Below the pieces are notes generated by a model, which saw only the letters and a program-made list of their open reading frames with translations, made no database searches and was not told the DNA's origin. Shown piece after piece: positions 11,846 through 22,736 of a stretch of 64,000 nt of DNA. Numbering within the stretch: position 1 is the first letter of the stretch; each line of letters opens with the position of its first letter. Location of the stretch: the NCBI GenBank assembly GCA_025526915.1, contig JAHLKH010000050.1, forward strand, positions 1 to 64,000. Direction: 5' to 3'. Source of the DNA: Entophlyctis helioformis. Lineage: Eukaryota > Chytridiomycota > Chytridiomycetes > Chytridiales > Chytriomycetaceae. The position numbers and the translations under genes are program-made.

Positions 11846-12979
11846 GTTGGGGCGGTGGCAAGCGGATGGTAAGCAAACAAAATTGCCCTCTTGCCGGTGA
11901 GGGCATCGGGCGAGTGGCGCAATATGTGCCGCTCGCGGCGAGCCAAGAGCGCGGGCCGGCCAGACACGATGCATGCCGGCGTGGATGCACGTCTGTCTGT
12001 GAGCAGTCTGTCTGTGAGCAGTCTGTCTGTGTGCGCGTCTGTGAGCACGTCTTCAGTCTTTGTGTGTGCACGGCACGTCTGTCTGCACGTCTGTCTGCAC
12101 GTCTGCGCGGCATGCCGCCGGGTGGAGCATCCTGCGTCGTTTGTGCGTCTCCAGCGCCGTGCCGCGTCGCTCCGTTTCCACAAACGAATCGTGCGTGATC
12201 GCCGTGAGTGCGAGTGCGGCTGCAACGAGTGCGGCAACGAGAGGGTGCTTGGGGAAGGGCTGGCGGGGCTGGCGGGCTCGCTAGCTGCGACTGCGACTGC
12301 GACTGCGACTGCGACTGCGACTGCGGCTGCAATGCAACTGCATGGGCCAATGCAGCGCAGACTGGCAGACGGGCCGCTCAGTCGGTCGGTCAGTCGGTCG
12401 GTCGGTCGGTCTGCTGGTCGCCTGCCTGCCTGCCTGCCTGCCTGTCTTGCTGCCAGCCTGCTCCACCCGGCCGCCACAACACAGCGCACGGCCTGTCGAC
12501 TGGCCCGCCCACATGGCCTGCCACATGCCCGTGTGCTGCCCGCGTGCCGCCCCATGGCTGCGCATGCTGTCTAGTCGGCCTGTGGCTGTCTAGTTGGCCT
12601 GTCTACGTGGCTGCCTGCCTGCGTGGCTGCCTGCCTGCCAACGTGTCAGCTGGACATGCGGCCAGCTGGCCAGCACAGCGCCTCATTCGCTGCCCTGCGC
12701 TGCCTGCGTCCCTCCCGTCCCTTGCGCTCTTTGCACTCTGCTCAGGCCTGCCTGCACTGCTCATGGCTGCCCATGCTCACACACACGCATCTGCATCCAC
12801 TTCTGTGTCCTCAACGGCATCCGCAACGGCACGCCGCTCTCGGCTGTGGCGTCACCGTTGGCTTTGGACCGCCTCTCTCTCTCTCTCCACTATCAATCTG
12901 GCTGCTCGGTCTGTGCCATGTGTCCTGTGCGAATGCTGCCGCTGCCATGGACGTCGCTGCACTCTGCTAACACGTCGTC
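11846..12979. other. Gene-poor stretch with simple repeats
   Basis: About 1.1 kb upstream of both the Q-rich gene (minus) and the Sec14 gene (plus), so it probably carries both promoters. It contains short arrays: GTCTGTCT-type repeats (about 11990-12110), a GACTGC hexamer array (about 12290-12335), GGTCGGTC tetramers (about 12378-12415) and CCTG/CTGC tetramers (about 12420-12650). No coherent protein was seen. Confidence 0.6.
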
Positions 12980-14244
12980 ATGGACACGCAGGTCGGCCCT
13001 CAACAGCCTCGGCAGCGACTTGAGCAGAAGCACCCCCGCATTCAAATGGACGAGAACAAGCAGGGCAGGCTGGGATTCCTCACGCCTGAAGAAGAGGCCA
13101 CGCTCGTGGTCTTCAAGCACGAGCTTGCCCAGGAGGGCTTCTACGATCCCGCCACCCACGACGACCACATGCTGCTGCGCTTCTTGAGAGCACGAAAGTT
13201 CCAAGTGCCGCTCTCCAAGAAGATGTGGATCGACTGCGAAAAGTGGAAGCAGGACTTTGGCGTCCATACGGTAGGCTTCCCATCCCTTCCCATCCCTTCC
13301 CATCCCGCTCCGGCGTGTGCACGCGTTGGCTGTCCCTGCCCTCGGCAACTGCATCGTCTGCGCTGTTGGACTGACTGCGTGGCGATCTGGATGCCGTTGG
13401 CTGGATGGCATTGAACTCGGGCTGGATTCGACTCGACTCGACTCGTTCAACCCTCTGTCTTTACAACTGGGCACGACCATGAACAATCTCAGCTGCTCAA
13501 GGAGTGGGACTTCCCAGAGTACGCCCAGGTCCAGGAATGCTACCCGCGTTTCTATCACAAGACCGACAAGCTCGGTCGGCCCGTCTACATTGAGCGTCTT
13601 GGCGCCGTGGACGTCCGACGGCTCTTAAGTGTGACGACAAACGAGCGCATGCTCAAGAACCATGTGTACTCGTACGAGAAGCTGGTCCACTACCGTCTAG
13701 CCGCCTGCTCGATCAAGGCTGGCAGGCATCTCGAGCAGAGCTGCACCATCCTCGACCTCAAGGGCGTCGCACTCTCCACCTTTTCGTCCGTGTTCGCCAT
13801 GGTCCGCGAGGTCTCTTCCATCGCTCAAAACTACTACCCAGAGATGCTTGGCAAGATGTACATTGTTAATGCACCCATGCTCTTCACCGCCGTCTGGAAC
13901 ATGGTCAAGCCCTTGCTCGACGAAGTCACGGTCAAGAAGATCAACATTCTTGGAACGTCGTACAAGTCCGCGCTCCTCGAGTCCATAGACGAGGCCAACC
14001 TGCCCGAATTTCTCGGCGGCGCCTGCCAATGCCCGGGCGGATGCGAAAACTCTGACACCGGCCCGTGGAACAACGGATCCGTTCCAGGCTTCCCCAAGCC
14101 CGAGTTTGAGCAGGTAATGACGCTCGCCGTGCGTCGGCAGTCCATCATGGTTTCCTAGTTCTGACGATCGTGCCCGCGCTCTGCCGCCATCAGAACGAGA
14201 AAAAGTACGGCACCCCGCCGCACTCTGTGTCCGGAAGAGACTGA
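12980..14244 (+). CDS. SEC14: Sec14-type phosphatidylinositol/phosphatidylcholine transfer protein
   Basis: CRAL-TRIO lipid-exchange protein acting at Golgi/endosomal membranes to couple PC and PI metabolism to vesicle traffic. Exon 1 (12980-13270) has the CRAL-TRIO N domain (LLRFLRARKF). Exon 2 (about 13493-14115) carries the lipid-binding domain with near-diagnostic Sec14 blocks: YYHKTDKLGRPVYIE-like, SCTILDLKGV, QNYYPEMLGKMYIVNAP and KINILGTSYKSALLE. It then reads LPEFLGGACQC and DTGPWN. A third exon after GTAATG...CATCAG (about 14116-14195) supplies NEKKYGTPPHSVSGRD and stops at TGA 14242-14244. Reading through this last intron instead would stop at 14158. About 325 aa, close to yeast Sec14 (304). 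The intron containing TTCTGACGA and the fit to family length favour the spliced form. Confidence 0.88.
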
Positions 14245-14538
14245 GCGCCATCCAAGCCAATGCTCGTCCGTCACCATCCACTGTCTGCCACTTTATCCAC
14301 CGCGTTTACTGCCATTCTCGCCCACCAGCCCATTCTCCCGACCGTGCTCCTTGCTAGCTGGCAACCCTCGTCTGCGATGCACCCATACTGCGTCCATTGC
14401 CTCCTTTTCTAGCGAGACGATCGCCCTTCTTTGCCCATTCGTTGTCCAGCCCTTGGCGACACCTTGGCCGTTCAACGCTCGCAATACAAACAGTTCGGTT
14501 TTGTCGAGATATCTCTCATAACGCCTCATTGAACAGTC

Positions 14539-16026
14539 ATGAGTGAGCTTGAGCTCTTCGCATGGGGTCCTGGCCTGGACCAGCCGTCGTTCGACCCCTT
14601 CTGCCTGTCCATTGCCGCCTACCTCAACATGGCCGGTGCCGACTGGTCCTTCAACGAGTGCCGCACCCCCAACATTTCGCCCACAGGCAAGCCGGGCTCT
14701 GCTTGAATCGTCGTCGACAACAGTCAACTCACCCGCACACGCACACAGGCGAGCTCCCCCTCCTGCGTGTGGGCGTCGAGCCGGTCGTTGGCACCTTTAA
14801 CATCATCCGCACACTCAAGTCCAAGGTCAGTGCTGCAGGCCATCCTGACCTTGCTGCCTTGCTGGCTGACTCGCCGCTGTGTGGACAGGGCATCGATCTG
14901 GACACTGGCCTGTCTGACCGGGAAAAGGCAGAGTCTCAGGCGTGAGTGGAGGCTGGCTCGGCATAGATGGCTGTGGATCGGCCGTTGCATACACACTCAC
15001 GATCGCTGCTTCACCCCCACTGCCGACAGCTTCATCGCTCTCATCGAGAACAAGCTCTACGATGCGCTGGTTCGTCCCGTTGTTTGCAAACTGTGCATGC
15101 CCATGGTATATGGCATATAGAAGGGCGGCATTGCATCAGATCTGACCTATGCCCGCCACATCAGCTGTACACGTTTTGGATGGAAGGCGCCAACTACAAC
15201 AAGTCCATCCAGCCAACGCTGTCGCAGTCGCTCACGTTCTTTGGTCGATACCACGTCCTGCCCAGCTCAAAGAGCGTGCACGCGCTCGTCTGCAAGACTA
15301 TCGCGACGTGCAGGTCAAGGGCGAAACGATCCCCGAAGTCTACCTGAATGCGCGCGAGGCGTACCGTGCGCTTGCCGATAAGCTCGGAGACAAGCCGTAC
15401 TTTTTTGGTGACAGGTGTGTATCGAGGGAGATACCTTATCCATCCTGACCGTCGGCATAACTGGCCGACTGATGGACTGATCGACTGACTCGCTTGCTTG
15501 CTTGCTTGCTTTGCGACAGACCGTCGTCGCTTGATGCGATTGCGTATGGCCATCTGGCTGTGCATGTGTTCCCGTCGCTGGCTGTGCCCAAGCTGTTCTC
15601 GCTTCTCACGTTCGAGTTCCCGACCCTCATTGCCTACTGTGCGCGTCTCAAGGGAGAGGTGTTTGCCACCCCGCTCGTCAGATCCCCCTCACCCGCCCTT
15701 CGATGCGCTCCATGGTATCCGACTTTGTCAAGGACCCCGAGCCGTACCTGCGCTTTGTCTGGGAAGGGTTCCAAACCAAGATGGTTCCCGTGACGGAAAA
15801 GAAGACCAAGGAGCAGCGTGTCCAGGCATTCTGGAAGGGCGTGTCGGTCGTGGCGGCCGTTGGCTTCTTTGTCGGGTTCGTTGCCTCCAACGGCCTTGTG
15901 CAGATCAGCATCGAAGACGACAATGCCGGCGACGGTGATGATACTATTATGGATGATGGCGCGACGAATGAAAGCGCTACCTCCTGCGAATATATAAAGA
16001 GTGATGGTGGAGCAAGCATGGCATAA
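14539..16026 (+). CDS. Metaxin / Sam37-like mitochondrial outer-membrane import protein
   Basis: Metaxin-family component (Sam35/Sam37-like) of the sorting and assembly machinery for beta-barrel proteins in the mitochondrial outer membrane. Six exons: 14539-14686, 14749-14825, 14889-14941, 15030-15069, 15165-15414, 15520-16026. The N-terminus (ELELFAWGPGLDQPSFDPFC) is the thioredoxin-like GST-N/metaxin fold. TGELPLLRVG follows, then a GST-C-like helical domain (DKPYFFGDRPSSLDAIAYGHLA, FPTLIAYCARL). Near the C-terminus is a single hydrophobic segment (GVSVVAAVGFFVGFVA), as expected for a tail-anchored Tom37-type protein. Intron 1 uses a GC donor (ACAG|GCAAGC). One-base frame changes occur near 15260 and 15660; sequence on either side matches the family, so they are probably assembly indels. 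Stop TAA 16024-16026. Confidence 0.8.
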
Positions 16027-16325
16027 TGGCAAACACGCTGGACGAACCCCGCACGGGCCAGGACGCGTTAGCTGGCAGTGCAGTGAGAGCGCGACACGAA
16101 CGAGGCCCATTGTTGAGGCCATCCAACACGAACGCGTCGGGCTTGTGGTGTCGTGCCCCCCCTTGGCCAGCCCATAGCAAGCCAGCCCCTTTCCCCAAAC
16201 AATTCACCACCATACAATAGACATATCATAGCACGGCAGTCATCGGCAATAGCAACAGTAGCAGCTAGACATACCAGATTCTCCAGCTCCTGGCTTCCTT
16301 GCATCATCAGCAGCAGCGGCTTGAA

Positions 16326-19227
16326 ATGAATCTGGAACGCAGCAACACTGAATCGCGACCGCCTGGCATGCCGAAGCCTCTCGCATCAAGCAGCGTGGCC
16401 ACTGCCAATCCGTTCATGGACGACCAACGTCACTGTATCAACAATGCGCCGTCCGAGCTGTGCCATCACGACCACGAGCACCTCGTTGCGCGGCGCCAAG
16501 AGTCGGCCCAAAACGACATGGCATCCAAGCCGCTGTGTCTCCAGGAGCATATCCGCGAGTTGGAAAATCTCGCGCTCGTCATCCGTGAGCTGCAGGTTCC
16601 CACGCACGGCATCATCAGCCAGACCATGGAGCGTCTTGTCGAGCTTGCCGGCTCCCGTGACTTTCTGCCAGCCTTCTCTTCCCTGCAGCGATGCATCATG
16701 CGCGCCAAATGGGCACGAGACGATGTGTTTGGCGCTGGATACATCATCCGTGGATTCAGGTCTACAGGTACCTTGGCAGCGGGACTCGACTCGGCGATGT
16801 GGCCAATAAGTATGTCGACACGCGCGCGTTTGAGACGATGGATTCCAAGTCGCTGTCGGCCGCGTCGCTGTCGTCGTCTCGTCGTCGTCGTGGGCATCGG
16901 CGTCTCCGGCTTCATCCCCCACTGCCCCGTCGTCGCTGTTTGCCGCACCGCTTGCCCGCCCAGAACCCCCACGGCAGCAACGACGCAGCTGCGATGGAGA
17001 TGTCCGCCAATGGAATTGGATGCGCGTCGGCTGTGATGCCACCTGCAATCCCAGACGGCCTTGGCAACATGCTGGCCGGTAGAAGCGACGCAGCTGCTGG
17101 CGATATGCAGGCCACTGCTGCGTTGGCTGCTCCAACCGAGACCCATCCTGCTGACCTGGCGCCAAACTCGTCGCACTTGCTGATGCCGCCTGTCCACGAG
17201 CCGTCGTCGTTCGCGTCTGGATTCCTGGCTTCATCTCCGACTCCGCCATCCATTCAAGAGAACCCAGACCAGCCCAGCAACAACACGGGCAGCATTCAAA
17301 CGCCTGCCACAACCAACACCAACAACACCACAACAACAACAGCCACTGCTCGACGGCACAACCGCCCGCGAGTGAAAGCCATGTCACTCCCATGGATCTG
17401 TTCCCCAACGGCATCTACAGCGAGCCCACACCAGCACAAGTCATCAATCCCTACGGAAATGGCTACTTTCCTGCCGAAATCGACATGCACGAGATCTTGA
17501 GCATTGGCCTTGCTCGGCCCAAACTGCCCTATGCAGGTGCCGATCTGCACGAGCCATCGTTTGCATCGCCTCAAGCGCTTCCATCTGCGATGGCCCACGC
17601 ACATGCAAACAACGCCAACGTCGCGTCTGTCCCAGCTGCGATCGCGTCGCCTGCTGTCCACGCACATGCAAGCTGCTCGTCCGCCCAGCCCATCCTGCAC
17701 TCGCAGTCTGCCCAGCACCCGTCAACGCCGCTGTGGTCACCAGAGTCGTTCAAACCAGCATCGTCGCTGGCTCAGCCGGACCAGTCGCAGTTGCTGGCGC
17801 TTGGAAACTTGGCAACGCCGCCACACCAGATGCCGTTGGCCATGGACGACACACCGTCGCTGATGATCACCTCGCCGGCAACCTCCTTCTCCGTGTCCAA
17901 CTATCCTCAAGGCCAGATGGGTGCCAATGCTGCCACCAAGCACACAACGAGCGGTCTGCTGGATGGCGCGTTCCAGACTCTGCAATCTGCCTATCAGCTG
18001 TTCCAACACCACGAGCAACTGTACGCACAGCAGCAGCAACAACAACAGCAACAGCAAACAGCCGGAATGATTCCCCATGCATCGCCCTTTCCGATCCATC
18101 AGACTGCATCCGCCATCCCTGACCACCAGCTCACGGTGCCAACCACGCAGTACAACGCCACATCCTTTTCAGCGAATGCTCCTTGCAGTATGACTGGCAG
18201 TATCGGCACAGGAAGCACTGTGCGCAGCACAACGATCCCAGGTGGCCAACCCTCGTCGCTTCTGAATATGGCAAGCGCAGCAGCAGTCTTGCCACCGCCG
18301 GCCCCCGTCAAGGTCAGGAAGCCTCGCGCACCTCGCAACCCCGCCAAGCCGCCACGATCGCGCTCCAAGGCCGGCGCCGCGCAGATGACAGCCATGCTGC
18401 CTTCCGACGCGATTGCACAGTCATTTGCTGGCACGGCGTTGGCCAAGTTCGAGTCTGGCGCGGCTGCCTTGTCTGCGGCTGCTCCTTCGGGAATCCCACC
18501 CGCTGCCGATCCGTCGACACAGGCCGTTGCTGCAGACCTGTTTGGTACAGCCGCCCCATCGGCATCGTCGGCGGCTGATGCGGATACAGCCCTGTCGGTA
18601 TCAATCGCTAGTCTGTACGCGCCAGCTCCAGAGCCGGTGTCGGCGCCAGTGGTTCAAGCGAAACGGCCTGGCAGACCGCCTTCCAAGACGCCTGGAAGGA
18701 AAAAGGCACAGCAGGTGGCAGGTGCTGGCGGGCCCACCACACCAGCCAAGCGCGGCCCGCGTCCCAAGGCGACCAACCCAGACGGCACGCCCGTGGCGCG
18801 CAAGCCGCGTGCAGAGCCGTACGCTCGTGCGACAGGCAAGGCCGCCGCCGCGCGTGCTGCAAAGAAAGCCGCCGCGATCCATGCTTCGTCCGCCAAGCTG
18901 TCTGGCGGCGACTTTTTCCTCGACTCGGTCTTGTCGGCTCCCTTTGTCGCTGACTCGGATCTGGTCGTCCAGCCTGGTGCACCGTCGGATCTGCTGTTGC
19001 CTGACGCCAGCGTGCAAGGCGACTGCCAGGCATTTGCTGTCCAGGAGCTGGTTGGCAGCACGCAGCCTGCCAAGGACATGCTGGCTGCTTTGGAATCGCT
19101 GGCCAGTGTGGATGCTGCTGGGATGCTCGGCCTTGGCGGCAGCGGTAGCAAGTCGGTTGCTGCGTCCGAGGCTCAGGCCGTGAACACCGTGGATGCCGAT
19201 GCCGGAGTTGCACCCATGTCCTCTTGA
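16326..19227 (+). CDS. AT-hook-containing Ser/Ala/Pro-rich nuclear protein
   Basis: Unrecognised protein, probably nuclear. From ATG 16326 it has a helical segment (LQEHIRELENLALVIRELQV, then SRDFLPAFSSLQRCIMRAKW). After frame changes near 16770 and again near 17390, a long Ser/Pro/Ala/His-rich and poly-Gln region follows (poly-Q about 18030-18058). The C-terminal third carries basic AT-hook-like motifs: KVRKPRAPRNPAKPPRSRSK (about 18310), KRPGRPPSKTPGRKK (about 18660, the best AT-hook with core PGRPP) and KRGPRPK (about 18750). It then ends in Leu/Ala-rich sequence at TGA 19225-19227. AT-hooks bind the minor groove of AT-rich DNA. The frame breaks mean the N-terminal 350 residues are uncertain; the 17392-19227 part is a clean 611-codon ORF. 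Confidence 0.55.
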
Positions 19228-19374
19228 TTGCCTGCTCATTGCCTCTGTCACCACCACTACAACGACTACCACCACTACCACAATAATAGTAATGAATTGC
19301 CACCAACTGGGTCTCCTCCTCCACAACACTCACTGCCTTGCCTGGACGCGACGAGATCTCGCGGCCGCCACACC

Positions 19375-21033
19375 ATGAACGACGCCAGGAACCTTGAGCT
19401 TGCTGCCGAGCTGTTGCGGAAAGACAGCTATGTGAGGCTGGCGCAACAGAACTATGCGAAAAAGGTTGCGCTGGTGCGGCACGTTCTGTCTCAGCGGCGC
19501 ATGCCCGAGACGGGCTGGACGGACGAAGAGATCCAGGCTGTGCTCGCCGAGCTTGCCAGCATGGACTCGAACAACTACCAAGGTGCAGACATGTGTGCGG
19601 GGGGCGTGGGTGGCTGCTGGCCGCACCCGCTGTCGATGCTAAACAGCGCACGGCGTGCGGTGCATGCGATGGACAGGCAGCGTCGGAGTGGGCGAGCGAG
19701 AGGGCCGGATATTCAGCAGCCTCGTTGCAGCACGGCACCTGTACCTGTCGCACGGCGTTGGTCGGTCGGGCGACATTGCTGAAGTGCAGCCCAAAGCCCC
19801 GGGCTCGTCGCTCATCCACCGCATCTGCAACGCCCTCGCGCTCGATGCTCTCCGGCTCGCAGGTGCATCCAAGACGCTCGCGTCCGCTGCGCTTGTGCTG
19901 CCCGTCGCCACGGGCATGACGGCCTCGCTCGTGTTTGCTGCCCTCCGCCAACAGCGACCGACTGCCAAGTACATCATCTGGCCGCGCATCGACCAAAAGT
20001 CTTGTCTCAAGTGCATGGCGACATCCGGCTTCGTGCCCGTCGTGATCGAGAACCGGCTCGACGGTGACAGCATTGTCACGGACCTGGATGCCATCAAGAC
20101 GGCCATCACAGATCTGGGTCCAGCGTCCGTGCTCTGCGTGTTCTCCACAACCAGCTGCTTTGCGCCGCGCGTACCGTCGGACGTGTGTGGCATTGCAGCC
20201 ATCTGCGCTGCGCTGGACGTTCCCCATGTCGTCAACAATGCTTACGGCGTGCAGTCGGCCAGGATCATGAGCATGCTGTCGGCGACGGTCGGTGGCCGCA
20301 AAACGCCTGCAAAGCGTCAAGGGCGTATCGATGCGTTCATCCAGAGCACCGACAAGAACTTTATGGTGCCCGTGGGCGGGTGCGTGGTGGCCGGCCCGAA
20401 CAGCAGCCTGATTGATGCGGTCGGACAGGTGTATCCTGGCCGCGCGTCCATGGCGCCGATTCTGGATCTGATGATCACGCTGCTGGCGATGGGCTCAACG
20501 ACCTGGGCTAAGCTGCTCAAGACACGCCGCGAAAACTATGTGTATTTCAAGGAGCGAATGACAGAGTGGTGTTTGGAACGCGGATTGCGGATACTGGACA
20601 CGCCTGCCAACGATATTTCAATGGCAATCGCCCTGCCCGATCTGGCTGGTGACGGTGCACACAGCGCGAGGTCTTCTGGTTGGACAAAGTTTGGCAGCAT
20701 GCTGTTCCATCGGTTTGTGTCTGGAGCACGGCAAGTTGGCCCTTGCCGTTGCAATGCTTTTTGCTACACATGGACTAACATGCGCGCTGTCGACGGGCAC
20801 TGGCTGTGTGCAGAGTTGTCCAAGTGCAGCCGAGCGGACCCAAAAAGACGATCCAAGGCATCGAGTTTGCAAACTATGGCAGCCATATCGACAACTACCC
20901 GCACTCTTACTTTAATGTCGCGGCCGCAATCGGCATGGAACGGACAGAGATTGATGTCTTTATCGAACGGCTGACTGCCGCATGGTCCAAGTTTCTGGCA
21001 AGGCCGACAGATGCGATGGATATGGCAGGATAA
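19375..21033 (+). CDS. SEPSECS: O-phosphoseryl-tRNA(Sec) selenium transferase (SepSecS)
   Basis: PLP enzyme that converts O-phosphoseryl-tRNA(Sec) to selenocysteinyl-tRNA(Sec) using selenophosphate, the last step of selenocysteine synthesis. Three exons: 19375-19582, 19677-20730, 20814-21033, giving 493 aa (human enzyme about 501). The match runs end to end: MDSNNYQGSVGVGEREGR (phosphate-binding Arg), HGVGRSGDIAEVQPKAPGSS, ATGMTASLVFAALRQQRP, AKYIIWPRIDQKSCLK, STTSCFAPRVPSDV, IPHVVNNAYGVQS-like, then STDKNFMVPVGG with the Schiff-base lysine at about residue 296. It continues with FGSMLFHRFVSGAR|VVQVQP and NYPHSYFNVAAAIGMERTEI. The second intron (20731-20813) has a GC donor (GCACG|GCAAGT) that restores SGARVV exactly. 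All key motifs are intact, so the gene looks functional. Its 3' end converges on the RNF212-like gene 122 bp away. Confidence 0.95.
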
Positions 21034-21154
21034 GATGTCGTTCGTGCCGCACGCGTTCTCGCCCCACACGCACACATTCTCAAGGCCGACATGAACTCTG
21101 CGATGAAAAGAGCGAACAGTCGTTGCACGTTCCGTGGAAGCAGTGCACCCATCA

Positions 21155-22674
21155 TCACAGTGTGTAGATGTTTGCAAGCGCAGAGTAGGGACGGCCGTCT
21201 CGTCCTTGGGACTGCCAGCGACCTGCTGGTGCGCCATTCGTGGCTGCATGCGGTATGGACGGTTTGGATGACGCTAAGCGTGGTGCTGCTCGGAACGAGG
21301 ATGATGAGTGCAGATGCCTTGTCGCAGTGCCCGTGGCTCTGGCTGTTGGCGTCGTGAATGTTGATGATCGTGCCAGTGACGGTGTGCTGTAATGATCAGT
21401 CTGGTAATGCTGCTGCTGCTGCTGTTGATGTAGTTGTTGCATTTGACTAGCCGGCATGGATGCCTGCCGATGCAGCCCGCCAGCTCTGCTTTGGTGGCCT
21501 CTGCCGTTGCTGTGTGGGCTTGGATATCCGTCTGTCGATCCAAAGCGCGAGTGGGTGTTTGGCGCAGATCGGATGGTCGATGCAGGAGAAGGCGACCGAA
21601 AGGATGGCGAGATGCCTGCTGGATGTGCACCGACTGGCACACTGGCGGTGGCGTTCATGTGGCTTGGACCTGAATGAGAGCCCATGCGCGATTCTGGCCG
21701 CAGACTCAGACGCGATGGCTGTGGACTGGGCATGGAATGCAGCCAGTACGACGATGTCGGCGACCTTGCAGACGACGAAGACGATGATGCAGTGGCTGGA
21801 CGCCAGGCTGCATTGTTTGCCGTGCCCGACTGTGGAAGCCGAGTTGCTACTGCTGCTGCTTGCTGCTTGAGCGCTTCGTTCTCTTGGAGTGTTTGGTGCA
21901 GCTGCCTGCGAGATGCCATCAACCGCACCTGTCAACGAGAGCATAGCGTGGGCTGGACAATGTGGCTGCGCAGACCTACTCGTGAACCTGCTTGTATTTT
22001 TGCTGAAACTCGACGACCTTGCTGCGATAGAATCTGTTGGATCTCTTGAGCGACGTGATGAGCGCCAGCGCATTGGTGTGCTGGAACCGTGCCACGCGGG
22101 CAAACTCATCCAGCAGCAGCGACATGGGCGTGAATGCCTTGTCGACATCGTCTGGGATGACATTCTGCATGTCGGCATATCACGAGCATGTGAGACACGC
22201 GACCAAGATGGGCAGCGTGAGACAACGCGAATGGGCAGGCGTCCATGTACCTCGCCACTGAGTTGCACCATCTGCACGGGGCGGTGGCATACTGGGCAGA
22301 CCTGGATGTCGAGGGCAACGCCTGGCTGGATGTGGCCGGCGCTGGTGCTGCTGGGCCGGGACACGGCGTGGTTGGCGGCCTGGATGCATGACATGCACGA
22401 GACATGGCCACATTCGCCGACGCAGAACGGCTGTGAGACAGCATTTGGCAGGTGGCCTGCTGCTGCCTGTGCCTGCTGCTGATGCGGCTGCTGCTGATCC
22501 CACGGGTGGTTGAATGCAAAGCACCTGTGATCGTACACACAGATGCACACACTGGTCGGTGAGACCTCATGGCGTGACTGGCGGCTCGCACGGCACAAGG
22601 CATAGCACACTGCCCTGCAAGCCGACTGACTTGTTGCAATGCAGCCACTCGAGCGACGTCTCTTCATCTGCCAT
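21155..22674 (-). CDS. RNF212/Zip3/ZHP-3-like meiotic RING protein
   Basis: Probable SUMO/ubiquitin E3-type RING protein of the Zip3/RNF212 family that stabilises crossover intermediates on meiotic chromosomes. Four exons: 22674-22631, 22524-22251, 22164-21988, 21928-21155, 422 aa. The tiny first exon ends LEWLHCNK and splices (GTCAGT...ATCACAG) to give CNKCF, the characteristic first Cys pair. CVGECGHVSCMSC and CPVCHRP complete a C3HC3/C4-like RING, with a Gln-rich insert between. VQMVQLSGE leads into a helical region (DEFARVARFQHTNALALITS, then RSNRFYRSKVVEFQQKYKQV), as in RNF212, and a coiled coil (LHQTLQENEALKQQ). The Ser-rich tail (RSPSPASTIRS etc.) with poly-Gln is also typical. All exon phases fit. 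The start codon is 62 bp from that of the divergent PPP1R42 gene. Confidence 0.82.
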
Positions 22675-22736
22675 GGCACGTGTCGTTCAACGCGAGCAAG
22701 CCGGAATATGTGACTTTGCCCACAACAGCAACAGCA
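22675..22736. promoter_or_regulatory. Compact bidirectional promoter between RNF212-like and PPP1R42 genes
   Basis: Only 62 bp separate the two divergent ATGs (22674 minus, 22737 plus). Control of the two genes is therefore likely shared, unless the true PPP1R42 start lies in a different place. This is inferred from spacing only; no specific motif was recognised. Confidence 0.4.

Noticed and set aside
10266..12650. Short tandem arrays as CRISPR or telomere/centromere sequence
   Set aside because: Units are 4-6 bp microsatellites without spacers. They are simply low-complexity promoter-region DNA of a eukaryote.
15657..15679. Possible 22-34 nt micro-introns (e.g. 15657-15679 in metaxin, about 6040 in Rad7, about 33325 in SZT2) as the cause of frame changes
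   Set aside because: GT...AG pairs at this spacing arise by chance in such GC-rich sequence and no branch point fits. At other break sites (53420, 53470, 59101) repeat comparison proves a missing base instead. Kept only as an untested alternative.
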